A stretch of DNA of 64,000 nt from Desulfobacterales bacterium (GTDB lineage Bacteria > Desulfobacterota > Desulfobacteria > Desulfobacterales > Desulfosalsimonadaceae). A program made the translations under genes and the position numbers. Every line of letters starts with the position of its first letter. The first letter of the stretch is position 1. Positions 17,533 through 26,741 of the stretch are shown in pieces. The notes beneath the pieces were generated by a model, which had not been told where the DNA came from, searched no databases, and saw only the letters and a list, made by a program, of their open reading frames with translations. Where the stretch lies: the NCBI GenBank assembly GCA_018335195.1, contig JAGXKN010000002.1, positions 62,001-126,000 of the forward strand, given 5' to 3'.

Positions 17533-19158
17533 TTAAAACACCGGCGCCGGCATATCCTTGGGATATGCAACCGTAAACGAAATGGAAATTTCTTCGGTTT
17601 GCCCGGGTGCAAGCGCGAAGCGCCACTGCATCACGCCGGGCTTTCCCTCGACATCCCGCTTTTTCGGCCCGGGCGAGAAAGCCACATCCTCGACCTTAAT
17701 GCGGTCGGTTCTGGACACCGGGATGTGGTCTGTGACATGGAGTTTGATTTCCCGGTTCCTGAGGTTTTCCGCAGTGATGCGGTACTTGATTTCCCGGACG
17801 ATGGCATCGCGTTCGACCTGCCCGAAAAAGGCGGTCTCCTTGCGATGGTCCCGGACCTTTTCGCGCTTGACCGCAACGGAGCGGTCTGCGCCCAGACCCA
17901 GCACAAATGCCTCGCCTGCCTGTTTTTCCTCCAGAAACATCTCGCCCACGTATCTGCCCGCAAAAAAGATGTTCACCGGCCCGGCCAGCAGTTCGCTATC
18001 CGCCTCGGCACTGTATACCAGGTATGCCCGGGGATCACGCTTGGGTGCGGCATGGTGGTAAAACTCGCCGTCAATGGATTTTGTAAACAGGGGCAGCAGG
18101 GTTTTTTCCGCCCTGGATGCCACGGAGACCGGTTCGGGAAGATCATATTCAAAAGAAATGGGAGTCCGGCGCCTTTCGGCTTCTGCCACGGGGGCGGACT
18201 TTTTTGCTGCGGGCCTGGCAGCCAGCTCTTTCATGGCCGCAGCACCGTCGGCCCTGGATTTCCGGGCTTGCGGCTGCGGGGTGTCTATGTGCCACGGGGA
18301 AAGTTCGGGTAGGCGCCCGTCGCGAACCGGCGCAGCGGTGGAGACGGAAAGATTGACGTTTTCCCAGTCCTCGCCGGTTTTCTGCTGGATTTGCCCCATC
18401 ATGGAAAGATCAATGTCCGTGTCGGCATCCCCGGCAACCGCCCGGTACATCGGCGACCAATCGGCATTGTGCACCATGTATTCGGCGGTGATATCCAGGT
18501 TTTGAGCCTTTTCTGTGCGAAACAGGATTTCGATTCCGGTGCCGGTTTTGTCCGCCCGGCCCCGGACCATGTCCAGCTCCCGCCTGACCTGATCAATCTT
18601 TTTTTCGAGATCCGCGAGCTTGTTTTCAGCCACGCGCTTTTCATCGAAAATTTCGGTAAACCGCTTGCCCAGAAAACCCAGGGTGGCATCCAGATCCCCG
18701 GGGGCGGGCATTTGAGTTTTGATTTCCTCTGGGACCTGGGTCCCGGAAAACTCGACCACGCCGTCGAGAAATGTTTCCTGCCGCTCAAGGGCGGTTTTCC
18801 GGTCCTTGATCTCCTGTTTTTGGTTCTGCAGTTCCCGGAGATGGGCCTCGAGTTTACGGATTTTTTCCTGCGGCGATTCCGCGGTCGGGAGTCTTGACAC
18901 CCGAACACCGAGGATTTCGCCCCGGCCGGTGACATCCGCGGTTACGGATTTTTCTTCAATGGAAAACGCATCCAGGGGGATTACCAGGCGGTGGATGCCG
19001 GGCTCCACGCTTACCGAGGCCTGCCGGCTGACTCGGGCTTTGTCGAAAAACAGGGTCACGTCCGTGATCTTCGAGGAAACCGATTGGCCGGCGCATACCG
19101 CGGCAGAGGCAAACAGGGTAAAAACAAGGATTCCGGCGGCAAGCCATGCGTTTCTCAT
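17533..19158 (-). CDS. MuiA-family protein (DUF4140/DUF4139), probably secreted
   Basis: The 541-residue protein begins with a signal peptide (MRNAWLAAGILVFTLFASA, then AVCAGQ). An N-terminal DUF4140 region (ITDVTLFFDKARVSRQ) is followed by a coiled coil at about residues 90-195 rich in Lys/Glu. The C-terminal DUF4139 beta-rich region includes EYMVHNADWSPMYR and the closing ITFTV-like strand ISISFTVAYPKDMPAP. The family is called mucoidy-inhibitor A, but its function is unknown. The ATG has GGGAGG upstream and overlaps the hisHF stop by 4 bases, an odd pairing of a histidine enzyme with an envelope protein. Confidence 0.85.
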   Translation of the reverse strand: MRNAWLAAGILVFTLFASAAVCAGQSVSSKITDVTLFFDKARVSRQASVSVEPGIHRLVIPLDAFSIEEKSVTADVTGRGEILGVRVSRLPTAESPQEKIRKLEAHLRELQNQKQEIKDRKTALERQETFLDGVVEFSGTQVPEEIKTQMPAPGDLDATLGFLGKRFTEIFDEKRVAENKLADLEKKIDQVRRELDMVRGRADKTGTGIEILFRTEKAQNLDITAEYMVHNADWSPMYRAVAGDADTDIDLSMMGQIQQKTGEDWENVNLSVSTAAPVRDGRLPELSPWHIDTPQPQARKSRADGAAAMKELAARPAAKKSAPVAEAERRRTPISFEYDLPEPVSVASRAEKTLLPLFTKSIDGEFYHHAAPKRDPRAYLVYSAEADSELLAGPVNIFFAGRYVGEMFLEEKQAGEAFVLGLGADRSVAVKREKVRDHRKETAFFGQVERDAIVREIKYRITAENLRNREIKLHVTDHIPVSRTDRIKVEDVAFSPGPKKRDVEGKPGVMQWRFALAPGQTEEISISFTVAYPKDMPAPVF

Positions 19159-20735
19159 GTTCCCTCCCTTCGAATTTCGACTTTGTCGGACAGATATTTT
19201 TTGACCGCGCCCACGGGAACTTCCCGGCGGTGGAAAATCCCGGCTGCCAGTGCGGCTTCTGCGCCTGTCCGGGTGAATACCTCCAGGAAATGCCGCGCGC
19301 ATCCGGCTCCGGAAGATGCGATCACTGGTATGGAAACCGTTTCGGCCACCGCATTGATCAACTCGATGTCAAAGCCCGCGCTGGTGCCGTCGCGGTCAAT
19401 GGAGTTGAGCAGGATTTCGCCGGCCCCGAGTTCCTCGCAGGCCCGGGCCAAGGTGAGCACGTCCACGGGCCGCCCTTCACGTCCGCCCTTGACGGTGCAT
19501 TGAAACCAGCAGTATTTTTCGTTTTCCGGGCCGGGCATCTCTGTTTGAATTACGTGAAACGCGGCTTCTTCCGGCCGGGTCACGTAAACCCGCCGCGGAT
19601 CAATGGAAATGACCATCGCCTGGTTGCCGTACACCCCGGAAATCTGTTCGATTGCGCTTTGCCCGGTTTTCTGCCCGGTTTTCAGGTACTGTTCCACAAT
19701 GGCCACCGCATCACTGCCCACGGAGATTTTATCCGCCCCGGAGCGGAAGTACTCCGCGGCCACCTCCAGTGCGGACCAGGTTCGGCCGTTTGCGTCGGTG
19801 TAGCTGCGGATTCCGCCGCCGATGGTCAGCGGCACAAACACGTGCCTCGAGCTCCGGCGCAGCACTTCGAGCATGGGCAGATCCTCGAGAGGAAAGTCCC
19901 GGAAGCCCGTGATATTGAGAAAGGTGATCTCATCTGCGCCCTGTTCGTAATAGTCCCGGGCCAGTTCCACGGGTTTGCCGAGATTGCGAACCTCGCCGTT
20001 TTCGCGCACGTCGTAGCGGTCGCCCTTTGTGACCACCAGGTCGCCGGCGTCATTGGCGCGAACGTCCAGGCATGCAACGATCCGCTTGGCCAGTCGTGTC
20101 TTTCCGTCCGAACGGATCCGTGCGCCCGACTCGGGACCCGGTTCGAGAAAATTGCGGAACACTGCCAGGCCGGCGGCCCCGCTTTTTTCCGGGTGAAACT
20201 GGGTGGCCGTGATATTGCCGATCCGGATGCTGCTGACAAATTCCGCGCCGTAGTCGGTGGTGGTCAGCACGACCTCCGGATCCCGGGGTACGACATGGTA
20301 GGAATGCACAAAGTAGAACTTTTCCTCCCCGGCAAGGTCGTTGAACAGGGCCGTGGGTTTTTTCACGCGGATGCCGTTCCATCCGATGTGGGGCACGGAC
20401 AGATCCGTGTCAAACTGCTTGACCATGCCGGGGATAAATCCCAGGCCAGCAATCCCGGGGGCTTCCGCGCTTTTTTCGAAAAGCGCCTGCAGGCCCAAGC
20501 AGATTCCCAGAAACGGCTTGTCTGCCCGGAGGTATTCGCGCAGGGCTTCCACGTAGCCCTTTTCCTGCAGCACCTGCATCATGCTGCCGAAGCTGCCGAC
20601 GCCTGGAAAAACCAGTTTTTCCGCCCGGCGGATATCATCTGCGCTGCCGGCGACATGCACCCGCCGGCCCAGTTTTTCTATGGCGTTTACTACGCTGCGC
20701 ACATTGCCGGCACCGTAGTCAAGTAATGTGATCAT
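19155..20735 (-). CDS. hisHF: Fused imidazole glycerol phosphate synthase HisHF (HIS7-like)
   Basis: A single 526-residue polypeptide joins the glutaminase HisH (residues ~1-200) and the cyclase HisF (~215-526). Together they make IGP and AICAR in histidine synthesis. Glutaminase residues C79 (FLGICLGLQ), H181 and E183 (TQFHPEKS) are present. Cyclase aspartates are D224 (ACLDVRAND) and D379 (SIDPRRVYV). The HisF half keeps insertions typical of yeast and plant HIS7, such as GDLVVTKGDRYDVR and the segment after GGGIRSYTDANG, so it is the eukaryote-like form and not a simple joining of bacterial HisH and HisF. The ATG 20735 follows AAGGA. Confidence 0.93.
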   Translation of the reverse strand: MITLLDYGAGNVRSVVNAIEKLGRRVHVAGSADDIRRAEKLVFPGVGSFGSMMQVLQEKGYVEALREYLRADKPFLGICLGLQALFEKSAEAPGIAGLGFIPGMVKQFDTDLSVPHIGWNGIRVKKPTALFNDLAGEEKFYFVHSYHVVPRDPEVVLTTTDYGAEFVSSIRIGNITATQFHPEKSGAAGLAVFRNFLEPGPESGARIRSDGKTRLAKRIVACLDVRANDAGDLVVTKGDRYDVRENGEVRNLGKPVELARDYYEQGADEITFLNITGFRDFPLEDLPMLEVLRRSSRHVFVPLTIGGGIRSYTDANGRTWSALEVAAEYFRSGADKISVGSDAVAIVEQYLKTGQKTGQSAIEQISGVYGNQAMVISIDPRRVYVTRPEEAAFHVIQTEMPGPENEKYCWFQCTVKGGREGRPVDVLTLARACEELGAGEILLNSIDRDGTSAGFDIELINAVAETVSIPVIASSGAGCARHFLEVFTRTGAEAALAAGIFHRREVPVGAVKKYLSDKVEIRREGT

Positions 20736-20771
20736 CAGATGTTTCCTTGTTCGAAATCGGGTGCTGCTGCA

Positions 20772-20813
20772 TCCGGTCCGGGCCGATGAATACCCGGTCC
20801 GGGCCGATGAATA
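20772..20813. repeat. Two-copy 21-bp tandem repeat
   Basis: CCGGTCCGGGCCGATGAATA occurs twice in direct succession (period 21, one mismatch at the unit edge) in the hisHF upstream region. It could be a duplicated regulator site or a slippage product. Confidence 0.7.
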
Positions 20814-20895
20814 CGAAGTGTATAATTTCCCAAACCTAACCAACTTTGCGGGTAAAATCAAGTGGGTTGCCACAAAGGCCGGCAGATCCGCCGGG

Positions 20896-21100
20896 CCCTG
20901 CAAAAGAAAACGGGGCTTCCAGGATTTCCGCAGGGCGTGCCGGCGGTGCAGTTTGCGCATATCCCGTCCGCTGTCGCGCCCGATGCATCTGCGCAAACCA
21001 CCCCGCCGTCCCGCCCTGTCCAACCCCTGGGCACTTTCCTCTGCCTAATTCCGGAAAGTTTAAAAACCCCGGCGTAGGGGCAACCTGTGTGTTCTCCCGG
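20896..21100 (+). repeat. Structured intergenic repeat, copy C
   Basis: This element fills the 560-base gap between hisHF and the carboxylase operon. It begins CCCTGCAAAAG and has hairpin arms at 20931-20959 and 20990-21017 around a conserved loop (CCGCTGTCGCGCCCGATGC). It ends with a degenerate GCGTAGGGGCAACCTGTGTG tail. It aligns with copies at 46.5 and 61.5 kb. A further partial unit (CTTCAAAGATTTCCGCAGG, 21120-21139) follows. No gene is supported here. Confidence 0.8.
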
Positions 21101-21295
21101 GGTATGGTTGTTCCGGCAAGCTTCAAAGATTTCCGCAGGAGCGGCCGGCGGGGCAACGTTGTTAAATGTTGCATGACGTGGCAACAGGAAGCACATTAAT
21201 CATGGTGTTTGCGGAAATCTTTTGGTAGTATATTTTGTCTTAATAAGTAATATTAAATAAAATAAACAAGTTATCTGCATTGTGGGGTGTGTGCC

Positions 21296-22849
21296 ATGGA
21301 TATCGCGCTTCAGGAAAATATCACCACGCTTGAGGCCCTGCGCGAAGAGGCGCTTCAGTGCGGGGGGGAAAAACGCATCGAGGTTCAGCATCTCAAGGGC
21401 AAGCTCACGGCCCGGGAGCGCATCGAGCTGCTGCTCGACGAAGGTTCGTTTGAGGAATTCGACATGCTTAAAACCGGGCGGGGCAGCGCCATCGGAGATG
21501 AGCGCACCTATCCGGGCGACGGCGTTGTGGCCGGCCACGGCACCGTTGAGGGTCGCGAGGTGTGCGTGTTCAGCCAGGATTTCACCGTGATCGGCGGGTC
21601 CCTGGGAGAGGCCCATTCCCAGAAAATCTGCAAGGTCATGGACATGGCCGTGCGGGTGGGATGCCCCATTATCGGTTTAAACGATTCCGGCGGCGCCCGG
21701 ATCCAGGAAGGGGTGGATTCTCTGGCCGCTTACGGGGAGATCTTTTACCGCAACGTGAAAGCCAGCGGCGTGGTCCCCCAGATTTCCTGCATCATGGGCC
21801 CGTGTGCGGGCGGGGCTGTCTACAGCCCGTCCATGACCGATTTCGTGTTCATGGTGCAGAACTCATCCTACATGTTTGTCACCGGTCCGAACGTTGTCAA
21901 AACCGTGATTCACCAGGATATTTCCGCCGAAGACCTCGGCGGGGCAGACGTTCACGGTGACACCAGCGGGGTGGCGCATTTCACCCATCCCAATGACATT
22001 CTCTGCCTGCGCGAGGTGCGCCGGCTGATGAACTACCTGCCCTCCAATAACCGGCAGAAGGCCCCGCTGGTCGATTTCAGCGACCCGCCAGAGCGTACGG
22101 ACCCGGCCCTGGACTATCTGGTGCCGCCCAATCCCGGACAGACCTATGACATGAACGTCCTGATCTACAGCATCCTGGACGGGGCCGAATTCATGGAAGT
22201 CCACCCGGATTATGCCCGAAACATCATTTGCGGTTTCGGTCGCCTGGGCGGCCAGGCTGTGGGCCTGGTGGCCAACCAGCCCGCGGTGCTCGCAGGCGTG
22301 CTCGACAGTGATGCTTCCACAAAGGCGGCCCGGTTTGTCCGTTTCTGCGATGCGTTTAATATCCCCCTGATCAGCCTGGTGGACGTGCCCGGCTTCATGC
22401 CTGGCCCGGAGCAGGAGCACGGCGGTATTATCCGGCACGGTGCCAAGCTGCTGTATGCGTTTATCGAGGCCACGGTCCCCCGCATTTCCGTGGTTGTTCG
22501 CAAGTCTTACGGCGGGGCGTACCTGGTGATGAATTCCAAGCATATTCATTGCGATGTCAATTATGCCTGGCCGTCTGCGGAGATTGCCGTGATGGGGCCC
22601 AAGGGCGCCTCCGAGGTGATTTACCGGCGGGAGATCCAGGCCGCGGAGAATCCGGAGGAGGTTTTAAACGAGCGGATGGCCGAGTACCGCCGGCGCTTTG
22701 CCAATCCCTTTCTGGCGGCCCGGCGCGGATACATCGATGATGTGATCTTTCCGCGCGATACCCGCCACCAACTGATTCGCACCCTGCAATTTCTGGAAGG
22801 AAAAAAAGCGGAGAAACCGGATCGAAAACATGGAAACATTCCCCTGTGA
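21296..22849 (+). CDS. Acyl-CoA carboxylase, carboxyltransferase (beta) subunit, PccB-like
   Basis: The ~517-residue carboxyltransferase transfers CO2 from biotin to an acyl-CoA (propionyl-CoA most likely). It shows the N-terminal KGKLTARERIELLLDEGSF, the oxyanion glycines GGSLGEAHSQK and GPCAGGAVYSP, and the C-terminal DVPGFMPGPEQEHGGIIRHGAKLLYAF and KSYGGAYLVM. ATG 21296 is preceded by GGGG; a GTG at 21287 is also open. It is coupled to the alpha subunit 8 bases downstream. It might instead be the alpha chain of a sodium-pumping methylmalonyl-CoA decarboxylase (MmdA), but the neighbouring biotin carboxylase argues for a carboxylase. Confidence 0.9.
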   Translation: MDIALQENITTLEALREEALQCGGEKRIEVQHLKGKLTARERIELLLDEGSFEEFDMLKTGRGSAIGDERTYPGDGVVAGHGTVEGREVCVFSQDFTVIGGSLGEAHSQKICKVMDMAVRVGCPIIGLNDSGGARIQEGVDSLAAYGEIFYRNVKASGVVPQISCIMGPCAGGAVYSPSMTDFVFMVQNSSYMFVTGPNVVKTVIHQDISAEDLGGADVHGDTSGVAHFTHPNDILCLREVRRLMNYLPSNNRQKAPLVDFSDPPERTDPALDYLVPPNPGQTYDMNVLIYSILDGAEFMEVHPDYARNIICGFGRLGGQAVGLVANQPAVLAGVLDSDASTKAARFVRFCDAFNIPLISLVDVPGFMPGPEQEHGGIIRHGAKLLYAFIEATVPRISVVVRKSYGGAYLVMNSKHIHCDVNYAWPSAEIAVMGPKGASEVIYRREIQAAENPEEVLNERMAEYRRRFANPFLAARRGYIDDVIFPRDTRHQLIRTLQFLEGKKAEKPDRKHGNIPL

Positions 22850-22857
22850 GGCTGTTG

Positions 22858-24876
22858 ATGTTTAAAAAGATTTTAATCGCCAACCGTGGTGAAATCGCGG
22901 TGCGGATTTTACGGACCTGTCAGCGGCTGGGCATTGCCGCGGTCGCAGTTTATTCGGAACCCGACACGCGCAGCCTGCATGCCCTGGAGGCGGACGAAGC
23001 CGTTTTTCTGGGCGGCAGTACAGCGGCGGAATCGTACCTGGACATGGAAAAGCTGCTCCGCATTGCCGAAGAAAAGGGGTGTGAAGCCGTTCACCCCGGA
23101 TACGGTTTTCTTTCCGAGAATTCCCGGTTTGCGGAAATGGTGGAAAATGCCGGCCTGGCGTTCATCGGGCCGCCCTCTGAGGCCATCCGACTGCTGGGCG
23201 ACAAGGTGTCATCGCGAAACATTGCTGAAAAAGCCGGCGTGCCAATAATTCCGGGCGGAACCGAGCCGTTGGCCGATTATGATGCTGCCTGTTCGGCCGC
23301 GGAGAATGCCGGCTACCCCCTGCTGCTCAAACCGGCTGCCGGCGGCGGCGGCAAGGGAATGCGGATCGTAAATGCGCCCGGAGAGTTGAAATCCGCCTGG
23401 GAGGCCAGCCGGGCAGAGGCGCAAAAGGCCTTTGGCGACGACCGGATATTTATCGAGCGTTACATCACCCGGCCGCGTCATATTGAAATCCAGGTGATGG
23501 CTGATCGTTTCGGTAATGTGGTTTACCTGGGAGAACGGGAGTGCTCCATTCAGCGCCGGTACCAGAAAATCATCGAGGAATCGCCGTCGCTCAAGGTGGA
23601 TGCGTCCCTGCGAGCCAAAATGGGAGAAGAGGCCTGCCGACTGGCCCGCCAGGCCGGCTATGCCAACGCGGGCACGGTGGAATTTGTCATGGAGTCCTCG
23701 GGCGCCTTTTTTTTCCTGGAAATGAACACCCGGCTGCAGGTGGAGCATCCAGTGACCGAAATGGTGACCGGCCTGGACCTGGTGGAAATGCAGATCCGGA
23801 TAGCCGCAGGCGAGCCGCTTCCCATCCGGCAGGCGGACGTCGAGATCAAAGGCTGGGCCATTGAGGCACGGATTTGTGCCGAAGACCCGGAAAAGGGATT
23901 TTTCCCTGCAACCGGGCTGGTCACCCGTTATGCCGAGCCCAGGGGTCAGCATGTGCGCGTGGACAGCGGCGTGCATGCAGGCAGCCTGATCAGCGTTTTT
24001 TATGATTCCCTGCTGGCCAAGATCATCTGCCGGGGACAAAATCGCGAGGAGGCGCGCCTGGGAATCATCAACGCCTTAAACGGCTATCATATTGAAGGCG
24101 TGGTTACCAACATTGATTTTGTAAACCGGATTCTGAACTTGAGCGCCTTTTCCGAGGGCCGCCTGAGCACCGATTTTATCCCGGAACAATTCGACGGCGC
24201 AGAGGCCAAGGAGCCGCCGTCTGAAGAACATCTGCAGCGGCTGGTCATGGCTGTCACCCTGGTCCATCATTGCCGCAGCGCCCTGGTCCGGGAATCATTA
24301 AAGCCCATGGTATCTGCGATCGGAAGCCGCATCCCGGCCAAGGATCAGCATGAATACATGGTCAAGTCCGGAGGCGAAGTATTTCAGGTCCAGCTCCGAG
24401 GAAACGCTGCGGAGCGAAACTGGACGATCTCGGTCAATGACCGGGAATACGACGTAACCCATCCGCCGTTTGAATTTTACCGCCGTCGCCTGAAACTCAC
24501 TGTCAACGGGAGCGTGCACCGATTTATCATCCGTTTTGTCGGAAATTTCATGTCCGGCTCATATTGCGGGGTCAATCGGGTTTTTGAAATTTATACCCCC
24601 CGTGAATGGGAGCTGGCCGTGCACATGCCCAGTCCCATGAAACGGGTTACGGAAAATGTGATCCGGTGCCCCATGCCGGGCCAGGTGGTCGATGTCCGGG
24701 TCAGCCCCGGAGAACGGGTATACAAGGGCCAGGAGGTGGTGATCCTGGAATCCATGAAAATGGAAAGCGGGGTGGCCTCACCCCGGGACGGCATCGTGGC
24801 AGAAGTCCGGGTAGCGGCCAACCAGGCCGTGGAATCCGGCGACATCCTTGTGAAATTCGCCACGGAGCCCGCCTGA
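22858..24876 (+). CDS. Acyl-CoA carboxylase, biotin carboxylase plus biotin carrier (alpha) subunit
   Basis: The 672-residue protein has an ATP-grasp biotin carboxylase (MFKKILIANRGEIAVRIL to about residue 450), with the glycine-rich loop KPAAGGGGKGMRIV and FFLEMNTRLQVEHPVTE. A BT-type linker follows. The C-terminal biotinyl domain carries the lysine in VILESMKMES. ATG 22858 is preferred over the GTG overlapping the beta-subunit stop because MFKKILIANRGE is the canonical start. With the upstream subunit it forms a propionyl/acetyl-CoA carboxylase. A strong terminator follows. Confidence 0.93.
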   Translation: MFKKILIANRGEIAVRILRTCQRLGIAAVAVYSEPDTRSLHALEADEAVFLGGSTAAESYLDMEKLLRIAEEKGCEAVHPGYGFLSENSRFAEMVENAGLAFIGPPSEAIRLLGDKVSSRNIAEKAGVPIIPGGTEPLADYDAACSAAENAGYPLLLKPAAGGGGKGMRIVNAPGELKSAWEASRAEAQKAFGDDRIFIERYITRPRHIEIQVMADRFGNVVYLGERECSIQRRYQKIIEESPSLKVDASLRAKMGEEACRLARQAGYANAGTVEFVMESSGAFFFLEMNTRLQVEHPVTEMVTGLDLVEMQIRIAAGEPLPIRQADVEIKGWAIEARICAEDPEKGFFPATGLVTRYAEPRGQHVRVDSGVHAGSLISVFYDSLLAKIICRGQNREEARLGIINALNGYHIEGVVTNIDFVNRILNLSAFSEGRLSTDFIPEQFDGAEAKEPPSEEHLQRLVMAVTLVHHCRSALVRESLKPMVSAIGSRIPAKDQHEYMVKSGGEVFQVQLRGNAAERNWTISVNDREYDVTHPPFEFYRRRLKLTVNGSVHRFIIRFVGNFMSGSYCGVNRVFEIYTPREWELAVHMPSPMKRVTENVIRCPMPGQVVDVRVSPGERVYKGQEVVILESMKMESGVASPRDGIVAEVRVAANQAVESGDILVKFATEPA

Positions 24877-24927
24877 CCGTTTTATATACAAGCGGCATCC
24901 CTTATCGGTTCTGCCCATTGAAAGCCG

Positions 24928-24981
24928 CGAAGCACCCGAAGAAGTCATGAAAAGACTTTTTTTCCGGGTGCTTCGTTTTTT
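24928..24981 (+). terminator. Intrinsic terminator after acyl-CoA carboxylase operon
   Basis: An 11-bp stem CGAAGCACCCG / CGGGTGCTTCG with inner pairing (GAAGTC/GACTTT) is followed by six T residues. It separates the carboxylase operon from the sigma-54 regulator. Confidence 0.9.
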
Positions 24982-25143
24982 GTGCACCCCTTCCTGCCCG
25001 CGCGCTTCTGAGATCCGTGTCTGCTAACTGCAGTTTTTCTGTTGGAATTTTCATGAATTTTTCAAAAAGGGGGTTGCATTTTTGGAAAATTATGAGCATA
25101 TTCTCATTACATGGCAATCCCGTAAAAAGAAGGCGGGCAATTC

Positions 25144-26571
25144 ATGAAGGATGCAGCTTTGATTTGCAATCGTGCAACATTCGGAAAAGATATGGAAACC
25201 GGGATGAAACCGACCATCTCCCCGCAGGCTGCGGCAACCATTATTGACAGCATTTCCGACGGGGTGTTTACAATTGACGGGCACTGGTGCATATCCGAGT
25301 TTAACCGGGCGGCTGAAGAAATTACCGGCATTGCCAGGGATGAAGCCATTGGACGGCGCTGTTCAGACGTATTCCGCGCAAGCATGTGCGAAACGGACTG
25401 TCCCATGAATCGTACGATGGAAACCGGCAGGCCGGTAGTCAACCGCTCCGGGTTCATTATTGACGCCGAAGGCCGGCAGATCCCCATCAGCGTTTCCACG
25501 GCCCTGCTCAGGGATGAGCACGGCAACATTGCCGGCGGGGCTGAAACCTTCCGGGATCTGAGCGTGGTTGAAGCCCTGCGCAAGGAATTAAAGGGTAAAT
25601 ACCAGATCGGGGACCTGGTCAGCCGGAGTCCATCCATGCAACGGGTCTTTGATCTGCTGCCGCAAGTGGCTGCCAGCAGCAGCACGGTGCTGATTTTCGG
25701 GGAGACCGGAACAGGAAAGGAATTGCTGGCCCGGGCGATACACAACCTGAGTCCCAGAAGTGAAAAACCCTTTATCGCGGTCAATTGCGGGGCACTGCCG
25801 GACACGTTGCTCGAATCCGAGCTTTTCGGATACAAGGCCGGGGCTTTTACCGGCGCAAACCGCGACAAACCGGGACGATTTTCCCAGGCTGACGGCGGGA
25901 CCGTTTTTCTGGATGAAATCGGGGATATCAGCGCGGCCCTGCAGGTTCGCCTGCTGCGGGTGCTCCAGGAAAAGCAGGTGGAACCCCTGGGCGGGACTGC
26001 ACCGCGCGCAGTGGATGTGCGGGTGGTTGCCGCAACCAACCGCGACATCGAAAAGATGGTGGAAGCCGGCGCATTCCGGAGGGACCTGTATTACCGGATC
26101 AACGTGATCAAGATCCATATTCCGCCCCTGCGGGAGCGCAAGGAAGATATCCCCCTGCTGGTGGATCATTTCGTGCAAAGGTTCAACCGGATCCAGGCCA
26201 AGGCGGTGCAAGGCGTCAGCGCCCAGGCCATGGCTCTGCTGATGGCCCATGACTATCCGGGCAATGTCCGTGAGTTGGAAAATCGGGTCGAACACGCTTT
26301 TGTTCTTTGTGAAGGCGGCTGGATTGAGCCCGGACATCTTCCAGAGGGCGTGGGCCGCCTGGAACCGGCAGGCGCCGATCACAGGAATTTCCATGAAGCG
26401 GTGAATGCCTTCGAGGCACAGCTCATCCGGGATGCCATGCGGGAGAATAATTATAATCGTCTGCAGACAGCCCGCAGCCTTGGAATTCACAAGACCACTC
26501 TGTTCCGGAAGATGAAGTCGTTGGGCATCACGTTTCCGGAGGCGGACGGGCGCACCCGGAGTTATGAGTGA
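25144..26571 (+). CDS. PAS-domain sigma-54-dependent activator
   Basis: The 475-residue enhancer-binding protein has an N-terminal PAS domain (about 30-140), a central AAA+ domain and a C-terminal Fis-type helix-turn-helix (RLQTARSLGIHKTTLFRKMKS). Walker A is GETGTGKE at 186-193. The sigma-54 contact loop GAFTGA is at 233-238, and FLDEIGDI forms Walker B. The PAS domain contains CETDC (82-86), which could be a redox or metal switch. It sits directly upstream of a NifX/MinD cluster preceded by a -24/-12 promoter, so it very likely activates that cluster. Confidence 0.93.
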   Translation: MKDAALICNRATFGKDMETGMKPTISPQAAATIIDSISDGVFTIDGHWCISEFNRAAEEITGIARDEAIGRRCSDVFRASMCETDCPMNRTMETGRPVVNRSGFIIDAEGRQIPISVSTALLRDEHGNIAGGAETFRDLSVVEALRKELKGKYQIGDLVSRSPSMQRVFDLLPQVAASSSTVLIFGETGTGKELLARAIHNLSPRSEKPFIAVNCGALPDTLLESELFGYKAGAFTGANRDKPGRFSQADGGTVFLDEIGDISAALQVRLLRVLQEKQVEPLGGTAPRAVDVRVVAATNRDIEKMVEAGAFRRDLYYRINVIKIHIPPLRERKEDIPLLVDHFVQRFNRIQAKAVQGVSAQAMALLMAHDYPGNVRELENRVEHAFVLCEGGWIEPGHLPEGVGRLEPAGADHRNFHEAVNAFEAQLIRDAMRENNYNRLQTARSLGIHKTTLFRKMKSLGITFPEADGRTRSYE

Positions 26572-26656
26572 GATGCAGTGTTGCAGCTGTCCCCGGTATG
26601 ATCGTTGCGCCGAGGCAACCATAAAGGCGGGTCAGTGTATGGCGGGTCAAGGGTAA
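26564..26656 (+). CDS. Possible 30-residue Cys-rich small protein
   Basis: An ATG inside the last codons of the regulator (8-base overlap) opens a 30-codon frame with five cysteines: MSEMQCCSCPRYDRCAEATI, then KAGQCMAGQG and TAA. The CCxCx5C pattern resembles a metal-site fragment. The start is close to the regulator's stop, suggesting coupling, but the Shine-Dalgarno is weak (CCGGAG). It may be a real mini-protein, a remnant of a ferredoxin-like gene, or chance. Confidence 0.35.
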   Translation: MSEMQCCSCPRYDRCAEATIKAGQCMAGQG

Positions 26657-26696
26657 TTGTTTTGAATTAAAGGAAAAATTTTGTATCCACATCGTC

Positions 26697-26710
26697 GGCA
26701 CGTTTCATGC
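26697..26710 (+). promoter_or_regulatory. Sigma-54 (-24/-12) promoter of the NifX/MinD cluster
   Basis: GGCACGTTTCATGC has GG (26697-26698) and GC (26709-26710) exactly 10 bases apart, matching the TGGCAC-N5-TTGC consensus apart from one base at each element. Transcription would start near 26721, ahead of the first NifX-type gene. The adjacent gene encodes a sigma-54 activator. Confidence 0.65.
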
Positions 26711-26741
26711 TTCAGTTCGCAGAGACTGGAGGAAACACGGG

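Noticed and set aside
20772..20813. CRISPR-like direct repeat
   Set aside because: Only two adjacent units of 21 bp with no spacers and no cas genes nearby.
20735..21023. N-terminal extension of HisHF to 21023
   Set aside because: The extra 96 codons run through a tandem repeat and repeat C. The natural HisH start MITLLDYG at 20735 has a ribosome-binding site.
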